From: Bacillota bacterium
GTDB taxonomy: Bacteria; Bacillota; Bacilli; Alicyclobacillales; SLC66
Direction of reading: 5' to 3'
DNA: 36,028 nucleotides
Assembly: GCA_021793015.1 (NCBI GenBank)
Contig: JAJYTO010000009.1
Location: forward strand, 1 to 36,028
Shown: positions 8,871-15,504 of the stretch, one piece after another
How positions within the stretch are numbered: position 1 is the stretch's first letter
How the letters are laid out: every line of letters starts with the position of its first letter
Position numbers and translations under genes: made by a program
Notes under the pieces: model-generated
Database searches by the model: none
What the model saw: the letters and a program-made list of their open reading frames with translations, nothing else
What the model was told of the DNA's origin: nothing

Positions 8871-8987
8871 TATAATGCGTGTCCGAAAAGGGTCGAGGTA
8901 AGACGCTTGCAGGGGATTGGTGAAGTCCGGCGCAAGCCGAGCCCCTGCAGCGCGGAGTTCTCGACCCTTTTCGGACAACCTCATATA
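8871..8987. repeat. Nested palindromic element, MITE-like or structured RNA
   Basis: Perfect 18-base outer arms TGTCCGAAAAGGGTCGAG (8880-8897) and complement (8960-8977) enclose a second stem TGCAGGGG (8908-8915)/CCCCTGCA (8942-8949), and inside that a CGGC-GCAA-GCCG hairpin with a GNRA loop (8928-8939). TATAAT lies immediately left (8871-8876). The terminal heptamer recurs at 7093. The ends look like the terminal inverted repeats of a small non-autonomous element; a structured RNA is the alternative. No open reading frame lies within, and no clear target duplication is visible. Confidence 0.7.
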
Positions 8988-9122
8988 TGGTCGTGGGGTC
9001 ACAGCCATTGAGCCGAGGCCAAATCATGCGACAAGTGGAGCATCGCGAACGCTTTCATCAGATCGCGCAAATGTGACATAAATGCGGCGAAAATATGTTC
9101 TAAATATCGAATGAGCATTCTA

Positions 9123-9151
9123 TTGACACCCCGGAAGAGTAATGTTATATA
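9123..9151 (+). promoter_or_regulatory. Sigma-A promoter of the ammonium transporter gene
   Basis: TTGACA at 9123-9128, a 17-base spacer, and TATATA at 9146-9151. This is the strongest vegetative promoter match in the window. It lies about 200 bases upstream of the transporter start, leaving a long leader. Confidence 0.8.
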
Positions 9152-9159
9152 TACTGACA
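9143..9159 (+). promoter_or_regulatory. GlnR/TnrA operator overlapping the amt -10 box
   Basis: TGTTATATATACTGACA fits the Bacillus GlnR/TnrA consensus TGTNA-N7-TNACA at every defined position. It covers the -10 hexamer (9146-9151) and the probable start point. In known GlnR/TnrA targets a site overlapping the promoter acts as a repression site, whereas activation sites lie near -50. Repression by GlnR when nitrogen is plentiful is therefore the likely mode (inference). Confidence 0.82.
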
Positions 9160-9226
9160 TAAATACTGATGATTCGCCGCAATTCACACTTATCACGGCT
9201 TTTCTGGGAGGGATATGACACTAATC

Positions 9227-9403
9227 ATGACACAACATGGGGAGGCGCGAATCGAATACCCATTGCACGATTGTAAATGTTGCTCACACATAGGGGCGCA
9301 TGCTGAGGGCGCAGGCCGTCAAAAACATATTTCGAAGGAGGGTTCCGTGTGTTTGTTCCAGATCCATCGTATCTATCGCCAGGCGATAATTCTTGGCAAT
9401 TGA
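9227..9403 (+). other. Possible leader ORF overlapping the amt start
   Basis: An open frame from ATG 9227 (or ATG 9215) runs 58 or 62 codons and ends inside the transporter gene in another frame. GGGAGGG at 9206-9212 precedes it: two bases before the first ATG and 14 before the second, neither ideal. The peptide is rich in Cys and His (HDCKCCSHIGAH). It may be a translated leader or simply chance; no homology is claimed. Confidence 0.25.
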
Positions 9404-10770
9404 CGGCTGCCACATTTGTCGGATTGCAGTCTGTTCCCGGTTTGGCCATTCTGTATGGAGGTGTCGTGAAGAAAAAGTGGGCGATCAATTCTGCGATGAT
9501 GGCGTTTTACGCTTTTGCCATGGTGCTGATCGTCTGGTCGTTGTGGGGATTTCGCATGGGGTTTGGCAATCCTCTCGTTCCCGGAAAAGGATTTCTGTCC
9601 GGGATCGTTGGGGCGCCGCAAAGCGTGCTCACATCCATCATGGAGCAGGGTCAGGCCTCCATACCCCTGCTGAATGGCGCGATGCCAAATATTCGTTTCC
9701 CTGAATCATCCATGGTGTACTTCCAGTTTGTCTTTGCCGCTATCACCCCGATCATTCTTGCAGGGGGTGTGCTTGGCCGGATGAATTTCAAGGCGTGGAT
9801 GATATTTGTTCCGCTGTGGTCCACGCTTGTATACTCGGTCAACGCCTTCATGCTGTGGGGCGGCGGGTGGTTGGCCCAAATGGGCGCCGTCGACTTCAGC
9901 GGTGGTTACGTGATTCATGTGGCGGCGGGTGTATCGGGTTTTGTCGCCGCGGCTGTCGTAGGTCCGCGCCTCAAGGCGGATCGCGAGAATTTTAAGCCAA
10001 ATAACCTGATCATGGCTCTGGCTGGCGCCGGAATCCTATGGCTCGGATGGAACGGGTTCAACGGCGGCGACCCTTACTTCGCCAACGCGGACGCCGCGTC
10101 AGCTATATTTAACACCAACCTGGCAACCGCAGTGGCCCTCGTCGCGTGGTTGTTTATGGATATGTTCAATACCGGGAAGGCGTCGCTCGTCGGTTCGATC
10201 AATGGCATGATCTGCGGATTGGTCGCCATCACTCCGGCTGCGGGGTATGTGAATGGCTACGGTGCGATCATCATCGGTGTGGTGGCGAGCGTGATTCCCT
10301 GGCTGACCATGAACAAACTGGGCAACGTCGGCATCTTCAAAAAAGTGGACGATACGTTGGGGGTCGTGCATACCCACGCATTTGCCGGTGCGATTGGCGG
10401 TCTCCTGACCGGAATTCTCGCCGATCCCAACATTGTCGAATATATCGGCGTGAAGGGGACTGCCAATTCCTCCATTACAGGCTGGCTATACGGAAATCCG
10501 CACCAGTTTGTCGTTCAGTTGATTGCGCTCCTGGTCATCGTTGCCTATGACGGAGTGCTCACATTTATCATCCTAAAACTGATTGGTCTTGTCGTGCCGT
10601 TGCGCATGCCTGACGAGGAACTGCGAAGAGGCGATCCCGTCGCGCACGGAGAGAGTGCGGATGATACGGGCGCGGAGTCCGGCGAACCGTCTGGACATCG
10701 TGGACCGCTGGTTCCGAGTCCGGCGATGGCGCAGGTATTGAGCCCGAGAATGTCGGAGTCGGACGGCTAG
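9349..10770 (+). CDS. amtB: Ammonium transporter (Amt/NrgA family)
   Basis: Membrane channel that carries ammonium into the cell. The 473-residue protein has the usual eleven-helix Amt pattern. It contains the signature DFSGGYVIHVAAGVSG with the pore histidine at 190, and VVHTHAFAGAIGG with the second pore histidine at 343, equivalent to the twin-His pair of E. coli AmtB. The C-terminal 50 residues are a polar, low-complexity cytoplasmic tail longer than in many homologues. GTG 9349 follows GAAGGAGGG (9334-9342) by six bases. A GlnR/TnrA-regulated promoter lies upstream and a strong terminator downstream, so it is monocistronic; no glnK-type PII gene is adjacent, which is unusual for the family. 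Confidence 0.95.
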   Translation: MFVPDPSYLSPGDNSWQLTAATFVGLQSVPGLAILYGGVVKKKWAINSAMMAFYAFAMVLIVWSLWGFRMGFGNPLVPGKGFLSGIVGAPQSVLTSIMEQGQASIPLLNGAMPNIRFPESSMVYFQFVFAAITPIILAGGVLGRMNFKAWMIFVPLWSTLVYSVNAFMLWGGGWLAQMGAVDFSGGYVIHVAAGVSGFVAAAVVGPRLKADRENFKPNNLIMALAGAGILWLGWNGFNGGDPYFANADAASAIFNTNLATAVALVAWLFMDMFNTGKASLVGSINGMICGLVAITPAAGYVNGYGAIIIGVVASVIPWLTMNKLGNVGIFKKVDDTLGVVHTHAFAGAIGGLLTGILADPNIVEYIGVKGTANSSITGWLYGNPHQFVVQLIALLVIVAYDGVLTFIILKLIGLVVPLRMPDEELRRGDPVAHGESADDTGAESGEPSGHRGPLVPSPAMAQVLSPRMSESDG

Positions 10771-10876
10771 CGCAGTACAGTTGACGCCGCGTCGGCAACG
10801 CCAGTGCGAGAGAATGATGCAATAGAGATCGACTGCATTGCCTTGACCGGCGTGACCATCACATAGAGGAGTGGGG

Positions 10877-10900
10877 AGAAGGTCCGGAGGGCCTTCTTTC
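10877..10900 (+). terminator. Rho-independent terminator after amtB
   Basis: AGAAGGTCC (10877-10885) pairs with GGGCCTTCT (10889-10897), nine base pairs including one G-U, around a GGA loop. It is followed by TTCCTTTG. The U-tract is interrupted but the stem is strong, and it sits in the gap behind the transporter gene. Confidence 0.65.
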
Positions 10901-10943
10901 CTTTGTGCTATTCATGTCAGATTGACTGCAGAGGTGTCGCAGA

Positions 10944-11393
10944 ATGAATCTAAGCGATATGGAGTTCGTGAGCGCGGGGTCCGGCATGATGAAATTCAGT
11001 CGTGCATGGAAGGACAGGCGAACCGGGATTTACGAACAGGCCTTTTCGGAACTGGACAGTTGGCTGGAAAAGCAGTGGATGGAGGCGTACAAAGAAGGGT
11101 ACGAGGCTGGTGAAGTCAAGGCCCGCTCGCTGATTGCCGGCACTCTGTTGATGAACGATATCGATGTGCCGGAAGTGGTGCACTATACAAAATTAGCTGA
11201 AGCACAGGTTGAGATGCTTCAGCTCCAAGTGGAGCGAGCGGTGGAGCAGTGGCGGCGGCAGAACTTGCGGGACATGGCGATGCGGTTTCTGGATGATGGG
11301 ATGAATTCTGACATGGTGGCGAAATATCTCAGTCTGTCGCGAGAACAGTTGGATGACCTATTGTGCGAAGAGGAGACGTCACACGACGAGTAG
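10944..11393 (+). CDS. Hypothetical helical protein with an internal duplication
   Basis: 149-residue soluble, strongly helical, charged protein that I cannot assign to a named family. Two related segments are visible: ARSLIAGTLLMNDIDVPEVV with YTKL (about 53-77), and RDMAMRFLDDGMNSDMVAKY with LSLSREQLDDL (about 108-139). Each resembles the C-terminal tails of Rpn/PD-(D/E)XK transposase-like nucleases, where an E-G-rich coil is followed by 'ARxLLxxGxxxxxVAxxTxLSxxxL'. No nuclease core precedes them here. ATG 10944 follows GAGGTG (10931-10936). It lies between two unrelated transcription units, so context gives no function. Confidence 0.6.
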   Translation: MNLSDMEFVSAGSGMMKFSRAWKDRRTGIYEQAFSELDSWLEKQWMEAYKEGYEAGEVKARSLIAGTLLMNDIDVPEVVHYTKLAEAQVEMLQLQVERAVEQWRRQNLRDMAMRFLDDGMNSDMVAKYLSLSREQLDDLLCEEETSHDE

Positions 11394-11521
11394 AGCGACG
11401 ATTTTCCAACATCTGCCTACAAATCATGCGCTATTCTCATAGGCGCGTCAATTGGCTGGAGACGAATGATGAATGGTGAGGTATGATGGTGACACATGAC
11501 GCGCAGCGAGGAGAGTGAAGC

Positions 11522-12157
11522 ATGTACATACCAACACCGTTTCGAATGAACGATCCGACGGAAATCATGAGATTCATCCACGCCCACAGTTTTGGCCTCT
11601 TGACGAGCACAGTTGAGAGCCAACCGTTCGCCACGCATCTTCCGTTTCTCTATGATGCCGGGCAAAATGTTTTGTTTGCCCACTTGGCCAAGGCGAATCC
11701 GCAGTGGCGTGAACTAGACGGACAAACGGCGCTCGTCGTGTTTTCCGGGCCGCACGCTTATGTTTCGCCGTCTTGGTACGAGGCGCCCGCATCCGTACCG
11801 ACGTGGAACTATGTAGCGGTGCATGTGTATGGGATATGCAGGGTAATCGACCATGAAGAGGAATTGGGACGGTTGCTTGAGCAGACAGTGAGATTTTACG
11901 AACCGCATTCAGAATTGCCGTACCAGGCTGATGAACCGTTTTATCGAAACATGATGAAGGCCATTGTCGGTTTCCGGGTAGACATCACCAGGGTGGAAGG
12001 AAAAGCGAAGCTGAGCCAGAACAAATCGGACGAGATTCAGCGGCGCGTTGCCGCCAGACTGGGGGAGTCGGGAGACTTCGGGGCTCAAGATGTGGCCCGG
12101 TTAATGCAGGAACGGTTAAAAGCTTTGAAAGGGGCAGAGCAAGTTGAAGATTTATGA
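11522..12157 (+). CDS. PaiB-like FMN-binding protein
   Basis: 211-residue member of the PaiB/FMN-binding split-barrel family, close to the ~207 residues of B. subtilis PaiB. Diagnostic motifs are MYIPTPFRM at the N-terminus, THLPFLYD, HLAKANPQW, and GPHAYVSPSWYE followed by VPTWNYVAVHVYG. PaiB acts in B. subtilis with the acetyltransferase PaiA in control of sporulation and degradative enzyme genes. Here too an acetyltransferase gene follows and overlaps by 14 bases, though that protein belongs to a different GNAT branch. The start ATG follows GAGGAGA at 11509-11515. Confidence 0.85.
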   Translation: MYIPTPFRMNDPTEIMRFIHAHSFGLLTSTVESQPFATHLPFLYDAGQNVLFAHLAKANPQWRELDGQTALVVFSGPHAYVSPSWYEAPASVPTWNYVAVHVYGICRVIDHEEELGRLLEQTVRFYEPHSELPYQADEPFYRNMMKAIVGFRVDITRVEGKAKLSQNKSDEIQRRVAARLGESGDFGAQDVARLMQERLKALKGAEQVEDL

Positions 12158-12623
12158 AGTGACGAGTGACGGTTGCATGATTTCCACGGATCCGGAGCGG
12201 ATCGACATCAACGCGCTTTACCGGTATCTGCACGATGAGGCGTATTGGAGCCAGGGGATTCCAAGAGATGTTATAGAGCGCTCGATCCGCCATTCGCTCT
12301 GCTTTGGCGTGTATGACGGCGATGCGATGGTCGGATTTGCCCGAGTCATTTCAGACTACGCCACCTTTGCCTACTTGGGCGACGTGTTCGTGCTGCCCGA
12401 CCACCGGGGGAAGGGACTGTCCAAGAAGATGATGGAGGCCATTTCAAATCACCCTGATTTGCAGGGGTTGAGGCGATTCCATCTCGTGACTCGGGACGCC
12501 CATGGATTGTACTCGCGATTTGGATACCGAATCGTCGCGGAACCGGGTCGGCACATGGAAAAAGTTGCGCCTGCGCGTGAGTTGTATGACCAGCCGGGAG
12601 GTGAGACTGAGGGATCATGTTGA
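12144..12623 (+). CDS. GNAT family N-acetyltransferase
   Basis: 159-residue GNAT enzyme that transfers an acetyl group from acetyl-CoA to an unknown amine. The acetyl-CoA loop is DHRGKGLSKKMM (about 88-99), preceded by GFARVISDYATFAYLGDVFV and followed by TRDAHGLYSRFGYR, a signature of a widespread bacterial GNAT subgroup. It is not obviously the spermidine acetyltransferase PaiA. The start is TTG 12144 inside the upstream paiB-like gene with AAAGGGGC at about 12127-12134, so the two are translationally coupled. Confidence 0.82.
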   Translation: MKIYEVTSDGCMISTDPERIDINALYRYLHDEAYWSQGIPRDVIERSIRHSLCFGVYDGDAMVGFARVISDYATFAYLGDVFVLPDHRGKGLSKKMMEAISNHPDLQGLRRFHLVTRDAHGLYSRFGYRIVAEPGRHMEKVAPARELYDQPGGETEGSC

Positions 12624-12758
12624 TTATCCAGAGAATGTGGTCAATGGCAGAAAAATGGTCGGTCTGCCCAAATAAGAGAAACTGGATTCAGAAATAGTGT
12701 CTGGAACCACTCCTCGGCAAAACGTCGTTCTGTGTGATTGTGACATGAATGGTCACGT

Positions 12759-12971
12759 TCACGCTCCAGAGAAAGCAAGCAGAATCAGAACTGGAATCCA
12801 GCCGAAAATGAATGACAAGAACACCCATAGATAAACGTTGCGATTTTGTTTCTGAGCCAAGACACCGCTCAGGATCATAGGAAGCAACCACAGGATCAGC
12901 CAGATGGAAATGAATATGAATATGAGCAACGTCAGGATAATCACACTCCGCTTAAAAGAGATTGAGAACAC
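12759..12971 (-). CDS. Small two-helix membrane protein, unknown
   Basis: 70 residues with two hydrophobic segments: the first from about residue 9 to 34, the second LWVFLSFIFGWIPVLILLAF at about 48-67, joined by a polar turn (AQKQNRN). The layout resembles small TM2-like or superinfection-immunity-type membrane proteins, but no confident match is made. The start codon is GTG with only a weak GGTG upstream. An alternative tiny ORF (ATG at 12982, nine codons) has a better GAAGGA site and overlaps the start, so initiation may occur elsewhere. It stands alone on the minus strand. Confidence 0.5.
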   Translation of the reverse strand: MFSISFKRSVIILTLLIFIFISIWLILWLLPMILSGVLAQKQNRNVYLWVFLSFIFGWIPVLILLAFSGA

Positions 12972-13135
12972 CGAACACCATCTAGTTTATTCCTTCTATA
13001 GTAAATGCGCAATGATACGAGGGGAACGCATTATGGTTGAGGATGCACCTGCCCGCAACAGGACGAGTTCGCCTTGGCGAGAGTCAGTTGAGTAGTTACA
13101 AGCGTCCATAAAAGGCAAACGAGTTGAACTGCGTT

Positions 13136-13193
13136 TTCACAAAAACAGCCGTGTTCCGAGTCGCACCGCAGGGGGCCGGCAACTCGGAACACG
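13136..13193 (-). terminator. Rho-independent terminator of the repeat-protein gene (minus strand)
   Basis: Perfect 12-base stem CGTGTTCCGAGT (13150-13161) with complement at 13182-13193. Read on the minus strand it is followed by GGCTGTTTTTGTG. The T-run after the stem and the position just past the stop codon at 13264 identify it as the terminator of the minus-strand gene. Confidence 0.75.
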
Positions 13194-13263
13194 ACTTTCT
13201 TCACTCTGACAAATGCCGTGGCGTGCATGGCACTTTCATGCCTATGTGCGTCTGGACGGAACT

Positions 13264-14496
13264 CTACGCCGTCGTGCCAGCGCCCGAACTGGAGGCTGAC
13301 GAAGAATGGGGCTCCGGAGACTTCCATGTCTGACTGAGGAAGTGAGAGACGGCCGTGCTTTGCTGTGTGGCCAACCATTGGGTGAGTTGCTGCGTCAGGG
13401 TCGACGGACTCACGTTCTGCGCTTGAGCCACCTGCGTCACGCTCTTCCCGGATTGCAGATCGGTCATCAGGGTGTTCGGGGACAGCTTCAGAAGTGTGGC
13501 GGTTTCGCCCAGCAGTCCACCGTCGGCCATTCCGTGTCTACCTTTGCCATGCGGTTTCTGTCCGATGCCCGGCCCAGTCTGAGAGCCATCGGAATGTGCA
13601 GGGAACACTTGATTGACAAAGTGGGAAATCGATGTGCTTTGTCGCTGCGCCGCCCACTGTTCCAGTTCCTGCGTCAGTGTCTGCGGGCTCACGCTTTGCG
13701 CCTGAGCCACCTGCGCCACGCTCTTCCCAGATCGCAGATCGTTCATCAGAGTGGTCGGGGACAGCTTCAGGAGCGTCGCCGTTTCCTTGGACAGTCCACC
13801 GCCGATCATGCCGGGTCCCCATGGTCCAAAGGCTTTCATGCCAGCATGAGGTTTCGGTTGAGAGTGGTTGGACGGCGCATGGAACGTCTGACTGAGGAAG
13901 TGAGAGACGGTCGTGCTTTGCTGCGTCGCCAACCATTGGGTGAGCTGCTGCGTCAGGGTCGACAGACCCGTGCTTTGCGCCTGCGCCACCTGCGCCACGG
14001 TCTTACCGGATCGCAGATCGGTCATCAGGGTGCTCGGGGACAGCTTCAGAAGTGTGGCGGCTTCGCCCAGCAGTCCGCCAGCGGCCATCCCGTGTCTGCC
14101 TTTACCACCCGGTTTCTGTCCGGCGCCCGCCTTCATCATGGGGCTGCCAGGATGTGCGGGGAACATTCGATTCACATACTTGGAGATTGATGTATTTTGT
14201 TGCTGCGTCAGCCATTTCCCCAGTTCCTGTGTCAGTGTCTGCGGGCTCACGTTCTGGGCCTGCGCCACCTGCGCCACGCTCTTTCCTGATCGCAGATCGG
14301 TCATCAGAGCGGCCGGGGACAGCTTCAGGAGTGTGGAAGTCTCACCCAACAGTCCACCGTCGGCCATTCCCCAGTGAGGTTGTTTCGTCGTCGTTGATCC
14401 AGCGGCAAATGCGCTGGTGGCTCCCATCGTGATCGTAACCGCCGTTGCGGCGCCGATCATGGATAGTTTCAGCATGCGATGAGAATGAAATTGCAT
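13264..14496 (-). CDS. Secreted protein with four tandem helical repeats
   Basis: 410-residue exported protein. The signal peptide (basic start, hydrophobic MIGAATAVTITMGATSAFA) probably ends at AFA-AG near residue 32. Four repeats follow at about 48-110, 140-203, 234-297 and 328-390. Each contains GLLGETATLLKLSP, then TLMTDLRSGKSVAQVAQAQ and a TLTQxLxxW segment. The core pattern 'LxxGKSxAQxAxAxxVSxxTL' resembles helical repeats in many secreted Bacillota and Actinobacteria proteins, but the function is unknown. Repeats alternate in type (A-B-A-B). Gly/Pro/His-rich linkers separate them. ATG 14496 is preferred over ATG 14505 because CTCCC (minus-strand GGGAG) abuts the latter but lies nine bases from the former. 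No anchor motif is visible. Confidence 0.8.
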   Translation of the reverse strand: MQFHSHRMLKLSMIGAATAVTITMGATSAFAAGSTTTKQPHWGMADGGLLGETSTLLKLSPAALMTDLRSGKSVAQVAQAQNVSPQTLTQELGKWLTQQQNTSISKYVNRMFPAHPGSPMMKAGAGQKPGGKGRHGMAAGGLLGEAATLLKLSPSTLMTDLRSGKTVAQVAQAQSTGLSTLTQQLTQWLATQQSTTVSHFLSQTFHAPSNHSQPKPHAGMKAFGPWGPGMIGGGLSKETATLLKLSPTTLMNDLRSGKSVAQVAQAQSVSPQTLTQELEQWAAQRQSTSISHFVNQVFPAHSDGSQTGPGIGQKPHGKGRHGMADGGLLGETATLLKLSPNTLMTDLQSGKSVTQVAQAQNVSPSTLTQQLTQWLATQQSTAVSHFLSQTWKSPEPHSSSASSSGAGTTA

Positions 14497-15048
14497 TCCG
14501 TCCATCTCCCTTAGAGAATTTTGGCTGTCTCAGTATCTTGACGTGCCTTGTTTGAAAAACGCGACCGCCGTCGCGACAAGAGCGGATGCCGCCTATCCCA
14601 TTTGAGCGATGAACGCGCACGCATACATGTTATTCCTTTCATCCCTGATTTGATCAATCCTGTGTTGCTTTCACTGAGGCGGCATTGGACTGATACTGGG
14701 CATTGAATGCGATGCTGTACTCATCATGGATTTGACTCCCAAGATGTTGCATTAACCTTCTGGCAAAGGACGGGCCCTGTCCTTCACAAAACCCATTTTG
14801 AATGGATAACTTTTAGATTCCCTTGAAAAAACGGAACGACACGATTCGTTCATACTCCTCTTGGTGAGCGGTATATTTGCCCACACTGCGGAACTTCACT
14901 CTGGGTTGATATTGTGCCTGTATCGGGCGAACATCCGCAGGATTTCCGATGGACATTTCCAGTTCCAAATAAGCTGCTTGACCACTGAAGACATTGGCGT
15001 CCGATGCAAACGCATCTCCTCATTTCAGGCAAAATGGATCACGATAGC
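14497..15048. other. 552-base intergenic stretch without a confident gene
   Basis: Lies between the MarR gene and the repeat-protein gene, both on the minus strand, so it must hold the promoter of the latter; no clear -35/-10 pair stands out. One palindrome AAGGAC-N7-GTCCTT is at 14766-14784. A 32-codon minus-strand frame (14752 to 14654) behind AGAAGG has coding-like composition but a too-short SD spacing. Nothing else is supported. Confidence 0.4.
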
Positions 15049-15504
15049 TCATCGGTCAATATTGGTCGCGTCCGCCAATTTGTGGAGCAACTCCACCAGC
15101 GTCGTCTGTTCATGCTGGGTCAAAGTCGAAAAAGACGCCGCGAGTCGCTCCTGCCAGACCGTTTCCACGGTGCGGATGAACGACAATCCAGGCTCGGTCA
15201 GTTGGATCAGACGCACCCTGGAGTCGTCTGGCGCCGGCGAACGCGTGACCCAGTGTTCTTTTTCGAGTCGATCAAGCATTTGCGACATCGTGCTCGGGCG
15301 CACATTCATGCGCTCCGCCAATTGTCCAATGGTGCAATGTTCGGTGCGTTTGAGATTGCGTAAAATCATCCACTGCACGCGTGTGATCTGCTGTCCATTT
15401 TGCTGCAGCGCGCCGGAACGAAGATGACGGTTGATGCGCCAAAACGCGCTCATGAACGTCTCCACTGCTTCCGTTATGTTCTGCGTCTCCTTTTCAGAAG
15501 GCAA
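15049..15504 (-). CDS. MarR-family transcriptional regulator
   Basis: 151-residue MarR-type winged-helix regulator: recognition region TIGQLAERMNVRPSTMSQML (about 58-77), wing SPAPDDSRVRLIQLT, and a helical dimerisation C-terminus. The start is TTG at 15504, with AAGGAAG nine bases upstream inside the last codons of the ABC exporter gene, which it overlaps by 11 bases. This order suggests it is translated with the exporter and controls that operon, as is common for MarR-ABC pairs, although here the regulator is the distal gene. Confidence 0.85.
   Translation of the reverse strand: MPSEKETQNITEAVETFMSAFWRINRHLRSGALQQNGQQITRVQWMILRNLKRTEHCTIGQLAERMNVRPSTMSQMLDRLEKEHWVTRSPAPDDSRVRLIQLTEPGLSFIRTVETVWQERLAASFSTLTQHEQTTLVELLHKLADATNIDR

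Noticed and set aside
8871-8876. TATAAT next to the palindrome as a proven promoter for a small RNA
   Set aside because: No matching -35 could be seen, so a promoter is not claimed.
13306-14190. Long plus-strand frame opposite the repeat protein
   Set aside because: Arg/Leu-rich antisense shadow; the minus-strand frame has a signal peptide, ribosome site and terminator.
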